From Symsagittifera roscoffensis (taxonomy: Eukaryota > Xenacoelomorpha > Acoela > Convolutidae), in NCBI RefSeq assembly GCF_963678635.1, contig NC_087070.1, forward strand, positions 29,118,048 to 29,182,047: a stretch of DNA of 64,000 nt, read 5' to 3'. The position numbers and the translations under genes are program-made. Positions 31,826-46,500 of this stretch are shown here, one piece after another (the stretch's first letter is position 1; each line of letters starts with the position of its first letter). The notes beneath the pieces were generated by a model, which worked only from the letters and a program-made list of their open reading frames with translations, made no database searches and had not been told where the DNA came from.

Positions 31826-33411
31826 CTATCACACAAGTTTTGCTTGTGTAAAAAACAAAACTCTCCAAACAAATCTGCTCATTTACTTTAGCTAGGAGAT
31901 TCGCCTAACTATTTTTTATCATATCGTTTCTGGTGGAACTTGATGAACATTTTCTCAAAGCACCCAATTCGCGTATCAGGATGTAGTTGCATAAGCCACT
32001 ACAATGGCGAGAGATCGATGCGGCGTGCTTGTATTGCTCCCAGCCTTAAATTATAAGTGTGATGTCAGTATCATGTGATGGTATCTGTTGCCAGTGGCTG
32101 CACAAAGAGTCGTCTGCAAGGTGTTAGTGGGTACTCCAACAAAAATGCTAGCGCAATTCCGTACCTCTTTGACTTAATTCGTCGTTGCGATAGCTTTGCT
32201 GCCTTACTTTGTGCTAAAATCTTCTCTGCTCAAGGGGTGTAGGAAAATGTGAGATCGAATTTGAATTCTACATAGACGCACAAACAAAAATTTGTAATAC
32301 TCACACACTTTAATTCAAAATACTGCATCTCTATCTGTTTTTTATACTATTACCAATTAATTGGTTAGTCGAACACCACATTAGCAGCACTAGTCCATCA
32401 AGTACCTCAACGCTCTCAAATGCAGCAAAGATTGTTTTGACGAAACACATGAATAGACATCTAGAAAGTAAATCTGTCGAACCTACAAATTTAACAACCA
32501 AGTTGCTCAAATTTAAAATATACTCACAAATATAATTTGATTGATTTTTTCACTGCACCAGATATTCATTTGATTAGTTATTTGTAATTAATTGATAATA
32601 GAATTAGTATTAGACACAAATTATTCTAATTGTACATATGTACACTATTAAAGACACTAATATTGTTTGCCACTCACTACATTTAATTCAATTCAATTAT
32701 TTCTCAAAGACAACAAAAAACTAATAATTGTAACTGCACCTAAATTTTACCCAAAATAAACCCAAACTATCCTTGCATTAACACTAACACCAACAAACTT
32801 CTAACTAACTGTCATTATTTATAATTTAAGGAATGTTATTACTTTAATGTAATTGCAAATACACAACATACAAACACTTAAGTAAACTAACCAGATTAGA
32901 CTTCAAGATGAGATGCGCCCATTTCTAGTTATTTAACTACTCACTTTTTCACATTTCTTAATTTTTTCAAGTTTCGAATGTTGGTAAGATTTGTGAGTAC
33001 AGCAAGGGATGCACAATAACCAAGTGCCTTGGGCGACAGAATAGTTCTGTTTTAGAATAGAGATACAAAAATAATGTTAGATTTAGTTTTATAATTTATT
33101 CAATAGCCCAACGTTAATTGACGAAGCAGCACCAAGACAAGACAAAATAAACCTATTCCCAGTACTTTCAGTTATTAATTATTCGAATTAATTATTGAAT
33201 TTTAATATACTACCTCTAATAAATACACAAAAACCGCATCCAATAAACGTGAAACGAGAAAATGCCAAATTACGGGGTAGAACGCATGAGCTCTGCTTGA
33301 AATGGTCCACGTAAATACTGGTCATAAAAAATTTGAACTGAACGAACATTTTAATTTTTTTTGTCGAGCTGGAAGTGTAACTTATTGACTAAGCTTAAAA
33401 TTTTACACCTT

Positions 33412-33417
33412 TTTAAT
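33412..33417 (-). terminator. Candidate FNDC3 polyadenylation signal
   Basis: Minus-strand ATTAAA about 450 nt after the FNDC3 stop. A canonical AATAAA (plus strand tttatt) occurs at 33095-33100, about 770 nt after the stop. Either could be used. Confidence 0.3.
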
Positions 33418-33869
33418 TCAATTAGCTATTTTACAATCTTAATTTCCTATGAGACTTCCTCTGAAAGACTAATAGCTCCTTGTTTCGTTCAGTTCAACAT
33501 TTAAAACCAGAAAATAAATATTTTCATAGCTAGCAAACCTTAACATTCAACATTGCTATCAAAATAGTATTTCGCGCTTTCGGTTTGGCCAATGATGGTT
33601 GCAAATAGCTCCAATCCCAGCTTACTTGGACCATCGAAATAATTCAAAGATTGACAAGTTACTGAAAACTGAAAATATAATCATGTAGTGAAACATTTGA
33701 CGCTTTTCAGTCTCCTATTTTGATTTCACTGCTCAGCAATTCAATCAACGCTTCTACAGCGTCTCTTTTCAGCTCTTCCCTCTTAAAATTGCTGCAGTTG
33801 GACTCAAAATGAAAATAAATTGTTTATATTCAATTTCTTTGTTACAGCAGTTTCTGCTTCTTTTCCGTT

Positions 33870-34571
33870 TTACACAAACATGTGTTGTACGTATAGTGTG
33901 AGTAGTGCCACCAGAAGAACGAACACAGTTAGAACCATGACAGCTATTTGCTTGTCAGTCGGCTGGAACTCACGGATACTCGTCCTCGCAACACATAAAG
34001 CACGAAGGAACATTCCACACTCACGACTACTTTCATCTGTCTCGCAGGCTTTTCCTTCCGAATAACTCACAGAAATGCTCCCATTATTCGACTTGGATTT
34101 GCGTTTCTCATTGTTACTGCTAGCTCCTGTAGCTGTAACTTGAATAGAACTATTATTGCCATTACCAGTATAGCTATCGCTTTGGTCCAGCTCAATCCAG
34201 TTTGCGTTGTCCCGGTCCCGACGATTCGAGGAGTTGGACGTTGATCCACTACTTGACCTTAGAGACAAACTGGCCAGGCCAGACCTAGCAACTACACTGG
34301 AGGATCCACCGGAGTTTGTGCTCGATACTCCATTAGCAGATGTGTTATTATGATTGTCAAGAGAGTATAGGAAACTGGACATGGGACTGTACTGTCCATA
34401 AATCATCTGGTCGTCCTCAACGCTGTGTCTAATAGCACACACTTTCAGTCTCATATCCAAAACACTTCCATTACTGTTCTTTCCAGAATTGGCCGCGATC
34501 GTTGCTCCCCTGGAGGTAGCTAGCATTACTATCTGGTCCATATCCAAGAACGTCTCTTCTCCTTTGTATGC
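33870..34571 (-). CDS. FNDC3: FNDC3 exon 16 (last): end of FN3-9, linker, membrane anchor
   Basis: 702 nt, acceptor ctttctcag, phase 0. Begins AYKGEETFLDMDQIVM and LDMRLKVCAIRH (F and G strands of FN3-9). Then follow about 130 residues rich in Ser, Asn and Gly, and QPTDKQIAVMVLTVFVLLVA with LLTLYVQHMFV before the stop. The hydrophobic segment of about 21 residues at the very C terminus fits a tail anchor in the ER or secretory membranes. Confidence 0.95.
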   Translation of the reverse strand, partial: AYKGEETFLDMDQIVMLATSRGATIAANSGKNSNGSVLDMRLKVCAIRHSVEDDQMIYGQYSPMSSFLYSLDNHNNTSANGVSSTNSGGSSSVVARSGLASLSLRSSSGSTSNSSNRRDRDNANWIELDQSDSYTGNGNNSSIQVTATGASSNNEKRKSKSNNGSISVSYSEGKACETDESSRECGMFLRALCVARTSIREFQPTDKQIAVMVLTVFVLLVALLTLYVQHMFV

Positions 34572-37500
34572 CTGAGAAAGGAATCAAGATAAACTTTAGC
34601 TCAAAAAGGACAACCAACTAACGGCCCAACTAAAGCTAGAGAAACCTGTTTGATAATTTACTTCGCACTAATGCGAGAGGAAATGCGTAAACGTCGAAAT
34701 TCATTTTCCCCAAAAACGTGGTAGTTTCTCAACTAAACTAAAGATAAGCCGCTTACGTAGGGGAGATTCCTACTACCTGTTATTTCAATTGAACCATCTC
34801 ATTGCCACGGTATTTTTCGAAAAAAAAAAAAACGATCAAAATATAACAATTTGTCTTTTCCTAAGACCATAACAATTTTTCTTCAAAAAATTAGGGCGCA
34901 GCCACTTATGCAAGTATACTTGCCATAGTGTTCTTTCGATTCAACCGCTAATCACAGATTTGGCGGGCTGAGTTTTCGAGACAATGAAATAAGTCAAAAG
35001 TGAGCCAATAATCCCCCGAGTGAAAAACTGAATGGCCATAGTAGGTAAGGTGAGACATGTGGAATATACAGGTACACAGTTGAACAGTTGGTCTTACCAT
35101 TGTTACCACTTCGGTGAAAAACGGCAGAGATTTTTTTTAGGTGAGATATGATGTATCACGTTCTCACATCTGCTCCTCGACCACCTGTATTATTACTAAC
35201 ACTAGCCACGAATAAAGCATCTACAGTTTATCAAATTGCCAATGCTACGCAGCAAAAATTCGACCAAAAAAAATTATTTCAATGTTCCGGATTTGGATCT
35301 TCGACCAGTTGATTAGGGGTCTTACTTCCTCGCATCTGCGCCACGGTCACTTGAAAGTAAATTAGTAGCCCAGCTAATTCTGGATCCACCTGTTTTTTAA
35401 TTTTCTAGCCACATGTTTTTTAAAATTGAAGTCTCCATCTAAAAAAAAATAACAGTAAAAATTTCAAAAAACGGATTTATCAAAAGTCCATATCAGCTTT
35501 TCCACAAAAAATAAGCTGATTTTGCAGGCCAAAAGTAAGCACCATGCTACTTTGAAGAAATTGTCTACCTAAATATCAGCAGCTTATCTTTTGAAAAAAA
35601 AAAGAATGTTATCGAAAAACGGGTTAAAGTTCAAAAATTGGAAATTGTTTTAAGCCATATTTTTTTTCCAAAACGCAGGGCATAGCCGCTTGCGCAAGCA
35701 AGATTCGCATATTTGATTGTGTTTCTTTCGGTTATACCCTTAATCTGGGTTATACCTTAATCGCTTACACCCTTAATGATGTCAAAAATAACAAAATGGG
35801 CTTGTTTGAGGCCATAACTTTTTTCTACCTAGTTTAGGAAACAGCCGCTTGAAAAGGGGTATTCCCCAAAAATTTTTCATTTGATTGAAACCCTCATTTC
35901 AGATTTTTGTAGATACTATTTGAGAAAATGAAAAAATTCAAAACAAATTGAAAAAATTCAGAACCAATAAATCAAAAATCCCTCAACTAAAAATTTCGAA
36001 GGCCGTAGAACGTGGGGCAAAAAAGGAGGCTAGCGAAAAAAAGCAGGCACATAGAAGAGCATTCGGTTTTTCTATTGGTACCTTTTTTGAGAATTGGTGC
36101 AGTAGTTTTCAAAGAAAAATCGAAATTTCTGCGAAAAGTGCTAAAATTTTCCAAAGCGTCGCAAAAAATAACAAAAAACAACAAACACATACATTTTCAT
36201 AATACCAGTTTTTTTTTAAACAGGACCTAAAACAAGCCAATAAAGCAGCAACACATGCTTTTAATTTGCTTATGTTTAGTTTAACATAATTTGCTTATGT
36301 TAAACTTTTATTAAATTGAAATATACCAAAGAGCACTTTTATTTACAACTGCTTAGTTATAATATTTTTCGCTATAATATATAAATTCTTCGTTATAATT
36401 TACTTCTCTTCGCTTGTGTAATTACGTGTTTCATCAAATAGATTTTAAAAACGAAAACGATAACCCTGTGTTTTAAACTTTTATTTTTAAGTTAAGCTTC
36501 TATCAGATCGCTCAAAAAAATTTTAGTCAAAGCAAACAGACGGTTGGAAAAGCATCATCGCGAAAAATAAAACTGTAACAAATATATCAAGTTTGAGTCT
36601 TTGAAGCTAAAAAAATCTATTATGATTGACAATTATTTTGATTAAATAACTTAATATGAGAAAACTGATAAAAAATCTACTTTGAAAAACCTTTTTTGAT
36701 TAAATAACCCAATTTGAGACATTTTTCCTTCGTAGATAGAGAGCGTAATTTGCTTTCCTTGGCCGAACTAAAAGGAAGTGAACTCAAAAATTGTATATAT
36801 GACAAAGAGGCAAAGCTGTAATTTGCAAGCACAAGCGAGAAAACGACATAAAGCTGCTAAAAAATGGAATAAGAAATTGCAAAAACAGCCTTAAATTAAA
36901 AAACTTCTGCTATGTCGGATTCGAACATCCGACCTCGGAATTAGAATTAAACCATCCTCGTATCTGAGATACCTGCCTTTGGCAGATTGTGAACATTTGA
37001 CACCAATAAAGCAGCTACAGGTGCTAATAAATGGCCTGTGCTATGCAGCAAAAATGCCACCAAGTAAAAATAAAACTAGTGCTAAGTACGCAACTAAACC
37101 TTCGACAAGTAGATTCGGAATCTCACATTCTTCCATTTGAGCCAGTGTCCCCTGACGACCGGCAAAAATTTCCGACCAATAAAGCAAAGAATAGATGCTA
37201 TGAAGCTTACAATGCTACAAAACTGCAACTAATTCAGCATTTTACTTCCGACTTAGGGTAGCGAAAAGAAGATTCAAACTATTACACTACGCTCGCTAGC
37301 TCACTTGTTCAATGAAATCCATTAATGCGCATGATTGAATTTCTGGGCATTTAACGACTTTATTCTGAAAACGAAAAAAATCAACACAACCCATAAAAAT
37401 TGTCTTCTGTCAACTAAAATTTTTTGACGACCTAAATAAGTGATATATCACTTCAACCATTGACACTTAAAACATGATTTCTTATGCACAGAGAGTCATA

Positions 37501-40500
37501 ACGAGGCATTGAAGTTGACTAAAATAAAAGTGCCCCGTTATCTTTGTTAAATAATTAGACCGTTCGCAAGTTAGGGATAGTTGGCTAACAATGTGTTCAA
37601 GTTAAGTGATGTACCTGTAGGAACTCGGTGCTGTTGGGAGCGAATGCGACCATGAGCTGGTAGAGCACTTTGTCCTCCGTGTAAGAGGAAACCACTGCCA
37701 CCCAACTCACCTCCGCACAATTGCTCTCCCGACACACTCTCATTTTCGGAGCTTAAACAATCCAAACATCCCGCATTGATTTCGATTGCCAATTTCGTCA
37801 TTTTATTCAAGATCACAGAGAAAATCATTTAATAACCGGTAGGTACCAAGTTGCAACTACAAGACAGGAAAACAGATAAAATATCGCACTTGTTTGGGTA
37901 TTCCATCAGCTGCTCTGGTCAATTTTAATGGCCGCATCACATTTCAGTAAAAGAAAAACTCTCAAACTCTACCAAGTTATTGGAAGTGCAAGTTTAAATT
38001 CATCGATTAACCTATTTAGCAAGACTCGAGTTAAGCCTTCAACCATTTTTGCTAATGAGTAAATCCATGGTCAACAAAGCATTTTTGAGGTGAAATCACA
38101 AAAGTGTTAAGAAGGTGATGTGTTGATTTTTACCACCTTTGATGGGCGGTGGTGGACTCTTGGTGGTGGTGAAACTGTAGAGAGATGAGAAGGGGCCCGA
38201 GCCGGCGTCATTGGAGGCGTTGATGCGGAATGTGTAGGACGTCTGCTCCTGCAACTTGATCACTTTGTAAGATACTGCAGCACCCGAGAACGTAGTCACG
38301 AATCTAAATCCACAAAATCACTTCTAATTGCAGATCGTTGAGTGGCCACCAATAAGTACAATTCATGAAATAGTCTATCTTTCTAGTAATTTTACAAATC
38401 GAAGCTTCCCTATTTTAACTGTAGATTCCAAAATTATTATTTACCGAGAAGCAATTGAATAAGTTGTCTGTATTTTTTTTTTGGTGCATTTCGATTTAAG
38501 AAAATCTGACACGAAACTCCTTGCGTGAAAAACACTCCGGCTTGGGAGGCTAGGGTTTCTAAAGATTTATTTGAAAAAACTATAGCTTACCTGGCTGCTT
38601 TGTCTTCCATCTGCAAGTGGTACTTGAGATCCTTGCTGCAACTGTTCGACAGATCAGTCCACCTCAGCTTCAAACTACTACTAGTGGCATTCACACATTC
38701 CAGCTGGGGTGGGTCCGGAGGCACACTGAGAGTGTGTACACTGATTGGAGTGCTGAACTCACTGTCTCCCCTCTCATTCGTTGCTTGCACTCTTACAAAG
38801 TATTCACAGTCACTCTTCAAGTTCCTCATCGTGAAACAAGTGTCCTCGCACATGTACCTAACACAAGTACCCCAATGATTTACCTATATAATATGTACCT
38901 ATATGATTTATATTTAAAAATGGCTTTGACGGGTTTCGCTTGGATTTGAAAAAAAAATTGACTTGAGGTTCACATTCTATCAGTGAAATTATAAAATTTT
39001 TGGAAATGAAGACAAACAGCTGGTTCTTTTTTGTTAAAAAGTGTAACCTTTTCGGTTTGCCAAAGCCAAATCGTACCTATGAATGTGAGCCACTTTTTCG
39101 TCTGGGAACTGCAGCTGGTTCTTGTCTCCGATGACGACTGGGATCGTCCTCTTGGGCGAGTGGAGAGAGAGGGAGGAGGCTGCACCGGAGGAGGAGGAGG
39201 AGGCGTAATAGCTGGACTTGAGTCTCGCACACTCTATGTTGTAGGAGAGAATCTGGGCCCCATTGCACTCTGGCTCATGCCACCTAACCGATATCCAGTC
39301 TGCACCTGCAAAACAATGGAGAAAATTAGCTGCAACTTGGGGGCAAAATCAAGAACGCCCCCCTCAGGGATTCGACCCCCTGTCAACCCAAAGGGTCCCC
39401 TTCATACTATTTTGAGATATCCATTTTTGGCTGACTGACTATAAATTTTGAGATATATACAAATTTTGAGGGGGGAGCGCGCTCCGAAAAAACGCTTTTT
39501 TTTAAATCAAAGTTTTCCAAATGGTGCCTAAAAACGCACGCTTTGGCCTGTTTTTCGAAAGTTTGCCTGTTTTTTCAAAATCAATTTGCTTGAATTAAAA
39601 AAAAAGGTCGACAAAATTTTTTTTGAAAAACCGCTCCCCCGAGAGAAAATTTTAGATCCGTGCCCCTGGAAATGTCCCTAAATTGATTTTGAATTTCAGA
39701 GAGAATATCAGATCCCAAAACATTGAAATTGCTCGGCTAATGTACTTTTTTTACTCAGAGGCGAAGCTGAGCTGAGCACCACGTGCGATGCAAAACAAGA
39801 AAAAAATTGAAACAAAATTCAAAAAAGTCGAAAAAACTAGATCTATCAAAATGAAAAATACTACTTTTGAAACAAAAATATGCCAAGCCAATAGAATGTG
39901 AAATAATAATCAGAACATAATGTTTACAGCGGTAACAAAGCCAGAAATACCTTGTCAGAAACCCTTTAAGCCAAAAAAATCAACAAGTCTTGAAACTTAT
40001 GAAAAGTTAATAAGTCCCCCTCACCCTCAAAGTATAAAAACACTCAAAAAACTTTATTTGCAAGTCAAATGAAACCATATGAAGCCAGTAAGCCAATATA
40101 AAATAGGTCGAAACCTATAAAGCCCAAAAAAGGGCAAAGCCGAAAAAATTCAAACTTTTTTTACTACTAATAAAAAGCGATTAAGTCCCCTTCACCCTTA
40201 TAAAAAAGACACGCACACACAATCTATTAACGCTAGTCGAAAGACGCAATATGAGGTTACTAAGCCTATAAAATATAGGCCGAAACCTATCAAGCTGCAA
40301 AAAAAACGAAAAGGAAAAAATTTTTCATGAAAGACAAACTATAATTTCGATTAAAATTTTTTGAAATTTATGCGATCCAGAGTTGAGCATAAAAACTATG
40401 TTTCCTTTGAAATGACTCAAAATTAGGTCATTTAACCGATAAAAAACAGACCAAAATCATTTGGGCAGAAAAAAAAATTGAAAGCGAAAAAAATGTACGA

Positions 40501-43500
40501 AGTCAAGGTCAATAAAACTACAAACAGCAGAGGTAAATCAGAAAGCAACTATAATAGAAAAAAAAAATTGAAAAAAAATATTCGACAATATGGTAACTCA
40601 GCCAACAAAACATAAGCAAACAATAATACGCCGACAATTTAATTTTGAAATGGACTAGTTCCGATTTGCAATTCAAATGAAACAATATGAGGCCAGTAAG
40701 CCGATATAAAATAGGTCGAAACCTATTTTAAAATTAAGATCTGAAATGGTAAATCAACAAATAACAAAACGACCATCAATTATAGTTAAAAAAATGTTTC
40801 AATTGGAAGAAAAATATCTGCTTTGGAAGTTAAGTTCTTACAAAAATGAGCAGACAAACGAAAAAAACGAGGCCTGATCGGAACTCCAGACCTTAGGGTG
40901 CAAAGGGGCCCGCGTTACCGTAGGACCAAGTGAGAAGGATACTGAAATAATTTAATTTCAATAATCGAGCAAGTGTAACTTCTTGTTGTTCACGGTGAAA
41001 TAGTCTAGTACACGATAACAAGTCATTTGAGGAAACTGGATCATAAGAAGATATTTTTTCATTCCACCGGGATTGCTGAAAATGCTAATCCACTTTTGCA
41101 ATTTTCATTTAAAAAATTTTTCCGCGCCATATGCACTTTTCCATTGAAGAACTTAAGTTTCCTCCCATTTAGATTATCAAATTGATCAGAAGAAATCAGA
41201 AGTCAAAGCGCCAAAAAAAACAAACTTGAGAGCGAAACACTTTTAAGACAATTTTCCTTAAAAACACCTAGTTTACAAAGAGGCGAAGCTGCTCTTCGCA
41301 AACACTTGCGAGAACACGACCAAAAAGCAGCTCTGTCAAGAGAAATAATGGAAAAAAATAGGCCTCGAATTAGCAAAAAAAACTCGGCTACGTGTCGGAT
41401 TCGAATCTGCGACCTAGCAAATATGAGTCTCACGCAGTAACCACTCAGCCACGGAGGCTTAAAATCCCAAAAAAAACAAGCCACTAAAAACGCAACTAGA
41501 TATGCTAATAAATTGCTAATTTGATACAGCAAAAGTTGGAAAATTTCTGAATTCGAGCTTTTTATCATCGTACTGCTGTTTGAAACAGCTTTTCTTGGTT
41601 CATTTAATGAAATAAAAATGCATCATCTATGTTAATTTTTCACTAATCAAATGTGAAAGCACATGAGATTATACTGCTACCGCAGCCTTTCGATTCAAAA
41701 ATGCCACCAAAAGTAGCACATTTTATTTGCGACTTAGGTTGGAAAAAAATAAAGTTGTTACTAATAACCTTTGTTTCGCAAGTGTAATTAGGCAAGTAAT
41801 AACGCAACTCTTATTTGATAAACCACATGTCAATTTCGCAACTTTTTTGTACTAGTACATGTTTGAGCAAACAACTTTTTGACCGGATCAGTTTGATATC
41901 TTTGGCTAAAAAATCTGACCCGACTAAGCTCGTTTAACTTTTCGTGTAATTTATAAAAAAAAGGAAGGCCAGAAAGTTCAACATTCTGAGACTTGATATT
42001 CCGCCTAAAATTCACAAAATCAATTATATGGCTTCATAATAAAAACAAATTTGATTATTAATTTTTACGCGTTCTTTCTTCGGTCAACTCAATTCGCGTG
42101 AAACAATTTATGCACTCTCATATTTGTACCAGCTCACAAAATTGAGAATTTTAAACACCATTTGAATGTGGATTAGCTCACCTTTATCTGCAAATATCTT
42201 CTCCACAATGTTTGGCTGACTAATCGGGGACTCGATCTCAGTCTCCTTGCTGAACACACTGGCACCTATCTCGTTAACAGCCTGCACTCTGAACGCGTAC
42301 TTGGTGGCCGGCTTCATGTTTGTGTAGTCGAACGAGAGCTTTGTCCCATTGTACAGAAGATAGAATGTAGGAGAGTTCCCTCCTGAAAGCAGCACCAAGC
42401 TCAAATTTCGAATAAATTTAAAGTATAGATTTTATTTACTTGTAACTGACATCTAAGTTAACTCCTTTGCATGGTCATCAAAAGCTGCAATACTCATAAA
42501 TTTTTTCTTGATGATAATTCAAGTCTATTTTTTTAGAGTTCCTTAAACACGAATGATGACAACTTATTTCTGAATGAAGTATCATTGAAACCAACCATTA
42601 TTATTTGAGTTGCTGTTTTGATTGTTATTGTTATTTTTGGAAGCTGCTGTGGCGGCCGAGTGTCTTTGGCGTGTGTTGTCCTCCTTGGCCCCTCCGTATG
42701 CAGCCCCATACCGGGAGGTGGAAGCGTGATTACGGTAGTTCATTGACTGATGGCCCTCTCCAGTACCGCCTGTTGCCTTATTGCTGGATGATGATGCGGA
42801 TGACATGTGAAGATTAGAAAGGGATGCAGCAGCCGCCACCTCTTCCGAAAGAGGAGACTTAGAGCCGGTGATTGCACTGCACACTACACAAAAAGCAATA
42901 CTCATACTAAAACAGCACTTAGCGACTTACAAATATTTTGCCACAGCAATAAATGCCAAAAGTTTTGTTATCAATCGAAGCGACCAGAAACAAGAAATCA
43001 AAATCAGCTCGAAAAAGATAATGATAGCACAAATCACTCCTAGTCCCAATTCAAGCAAAACAAAAACGAATATTCGGAAAAAAGCCTTAAATGGAAGAAA
43101 AACAAAAAGGAGCCTCGAAAAAATAATACATTGGCAACAGTCAGTTGTAAAAATTCCAATGGACACAAGAAAACTGTGAAAATGGCTGACTTAAAGGAAA
43201 AAAACTTCATAAAAAACAACAAATTGTTTCCATTATCATCTTAAGGCTTTTTGAATTAAAAGAATCTTTTATCAGGAATTTTTTTTGGATAAAGCTGACC
43301 CGACTTGACAAAGGCGAAGCGGAACTTCGCAAAAAAGCAACAAAACGCCAAGAAAGATATTTTATAAGTTAAAAAACCAAATGCCTTCAACGGGAGTCAA
43401 ACCAAACCCCTGGAGTATCCAAGTCGACAGTAACAAAGCGGAGAACACATACTATTAAATGGCAAGTACTATACGACTCGGACTGGGAAACAAGTAAACT

Positions 43501-46500
43501 CGTATTATAACACAATGCTCGCAAGATACATTGTGTAAACACTGCATCAAAAAGTTTTTTATTCCGTAGGGAAATCTAAAAAAATAAAATCTACTTCTGA
43601 AATTAAAACTCAATCACCTTTTTCGTGTAATTTTTGTTTTTTGTAGGCTTCAATTCAACAAATGAATTTGAACAAAGAAATCAAAACACAAACCTCGTAG
43701 GGACAGTACAACAGTGCAGAAGTAAAACATTGCGGAAATTCCCAAAATCATGTTCACCGGCGCCCAAAATTATTTGGAACACCGTTTTTACTCATCCCAT
43801 ATCACCAACAAGTAATTAGATGCAAAAAGACGGAAGTTGAAAAGACAAAAATGGCTATTTTGATTGATGCGGCTTGTTACACAAAACGGAAGTTCCTCAA
43901 GAGATGCATCAAAATTCTTCGGAACATAAAATTATCTCAGCAAACTGTCAAATGTCTTGTCGGTTTGGCTAAAAAACAAATCAAAGCCAACAGACAGTTG
44001 GAAGACAGTCAATGAACACAGTCAAAGTAAGAAAAAAGACAGTCAAACTAAGAAAAAATACTGACTTAATTTTTAAAAATTAAAAAAATTAATTTTTATG
44101 GATTATCTATAATTTTCAAAGAAAACAATAGATAATCTTTAAGCTTTTTGAAGTTTTAGAACAATTTATGATTGACATTTTTTGGATAAACTTAACTCAA
44201 TTTGCAAAAATTGTATCAATACGTAAAATTTTTAACCCGCTGGCAAATCTAAAAATTAAGTTCCACTTTCAAAAATAGAAGCCGATCACGTTTTCCGTTA
44301 CCGTTAATTTTTTGCTGTTCGCTAATGGAGTTTCTCTTCAATTTAACAAAGGAAATGAGCTGAACTCAAAAAGAAATCAAAGCAAACCGCGAAAAAGCGA
44401 ACTAGAACGTGAACAATTTTTGATAACTCTTCTTGAGAAAAAAAATCGAAAAAATCATCGCGGCCAAATTGAGTCTGAGCTAATTTCATCGTATTTTTAA
44501 ACAATATTCAAGCAAAACCGTCAACATTTCAAAAATAGAGCTCCAATTTTTCAAATATCATCAATTTTTGACGATGTTGAAAACATTTTCAGTTTCGGAA
44601 CGGTTGATTTTTGGCATTGCTGAACGCCTCTACCGCGAAACATCGAAAATTTTTCCCCACCGCAAAAAAAAACTTCGAACAGAACGATGGAAAAGTGTGA
44701 AAGATTATATAGGTCGTGATGACTTATTTTCAGGAAATCATCTTAAAATTTGAATCACTCATGATTTTTCACGGTTTGACTTTTTTCTTTTCAATTCATG
44801 GTTAAAAGCAAGGCAAATTCCTTTATGATTTAGTCAGATTTCCAAGCGGATTAAACAAAACTACCTATTTCTAATCACGGGATAATTTATCAAAAAAGTA
44901 TCAATCAACAATTGCTCGTAAAACCAGACACAGAGGTGAAGTTTCGCTTCGCAAACACTAGCGAGAACACGACAAAAGCAGCTCTATAAGAGGAAAGAAG
45001 AAAAAGTACAAATAAGCCAGGAATTACTAAAAAAAATCGGCTACGACTCGGATTCGAACCTACGACCCGCTACGACCTAGAGACCATGAGCCTCACGCAC
45101 TAACCACTGAGCCACGGACGCTCAATTAACGCCAAACACTAGCCAAATAAAAACCGGAAAACAGATACTTTGAACTTTCCAATGCTACAGATTATGATTA
45201 AAGCAAAAGTGCCACAAAACGAACACTTTTAATGAACTTTTTTATTAGAGAGTTAGGTTAAAAAAACGAATGTTCGTATTAAGAGTTAGGTTTAAAAAAC
45301 GAAGGTTCGTATTAATACGCTAACGCTCGAAATTTCGCTAGCATAAAGAGCTTTAAGGACATATATTCTTTAAAATTCGAATGTTGACGCTGAAAAAACA
45401 AGTCAGTATTTCGTTGCGTAATAAAAAGAAACGAAAAAAACTTGCTGGCTTTTTTAACAACGATCGAAATTCAAATTGAATATACCATTACAACTCTTCT
45501 TCAAATTTCACAATCAATTTATGGTTGTTATTTTATAAATAAATTAAGCAAAAATGGGAAACAGGTTTTTATAAAAACCCGCTAGAAAGTATAGATATTT
45601 GGCTATTCCATATTCGAATTTGCCCTGCTTTTAACAGAGAACTACGCTGAAGCAAAACAGAAATCAAACCGAAAAAAAATCAAATTGAGTGGGAAAAAAG
45701 TTTAGGGTGAGTTCCTGAAAAAAAATCATTGCGACCTATATCCTGTCGTAAAGGTGGTTTTCAAGTTTGTTCAGATTGTTTTTGATTTTTTTCTAAGTTC
45801 AGTTTATTGACAAGTTTATGTTTTCTTCTGTGTGTTTATTGACACTTAAAAATGAAAAACACGACCCCAATCAGCGTCTCCACTTCGTTCATCGACATTT
45901 AGTGAGCATCGAAAACAAAAACACTGGTGATAACGGAACTCAAAACCGGAGCTCCAGATAAAGATTTACTCTTTAGAAGAAATCCGCGTTCATATTTTAG
46001 CACAAGCTCCGCTTGTACCAATAAGATAACCAAAGCTATTTATAACACAGATACGAAGGTGCAAATTTGCAAGCACAAGCGAAAAACGACAAAAACGAGC
46101 TCTGAAAGAGTCAAAAAGTGAAAAAAGGTAAAACTTATAAAAAATCTTGTATATGACGGAATCGAACCCCAACTAGTCAAACGTCCTAGATCTGTGCTAT
46201 GTTCAGTAAACAATCTTAAAACAGCAGCAATCAATAAACCAGATACAAAGATATAATATTAAGTTATTGTTGCAAAAAGTACATCAAGCTTTATTAGTGA
46301 CTTTGGTTGGAACAAAATGGATATCGTGATATGACATTACGCTCCACATGTGTAAACATAGCCATCTGTCACTTGGAAAAAAATAATGAACTCAAGGAAA
46401 CAGAAAAAAAATACTGACTTGAAAAAACTTCAACTTTCGAATTTAAAAGTAAAAAATATTTGGCATTAACCCTCTTTGAAACTCAAAAACAAAACTATGA

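Larger units (their letters stand above)
29700..33400. other. Intergenic region between Poxn and FNDC3
   Basis: Holds an AAAC/AC microsatellite (30137-30195), a repeat block shared with 39.9-40.7 kb, a tRNA-like SINE (30590-31160), a truncated hAT-like MITE (31500-31825) and an AT-rich part (32.2-33.4 kb). The AT-rich part may belong to the FNDC3 3' UTR. No further gene was recognised. Confidence 0.6.

Noticed and set aside
41380-41465. Possible functional tRNA gene (A and B boxes, CAT-like anticodon)
   Set aside because: The acceptor and other stems do not pair well, and the same head recurs many times fused to a common body, so it is a SINE.
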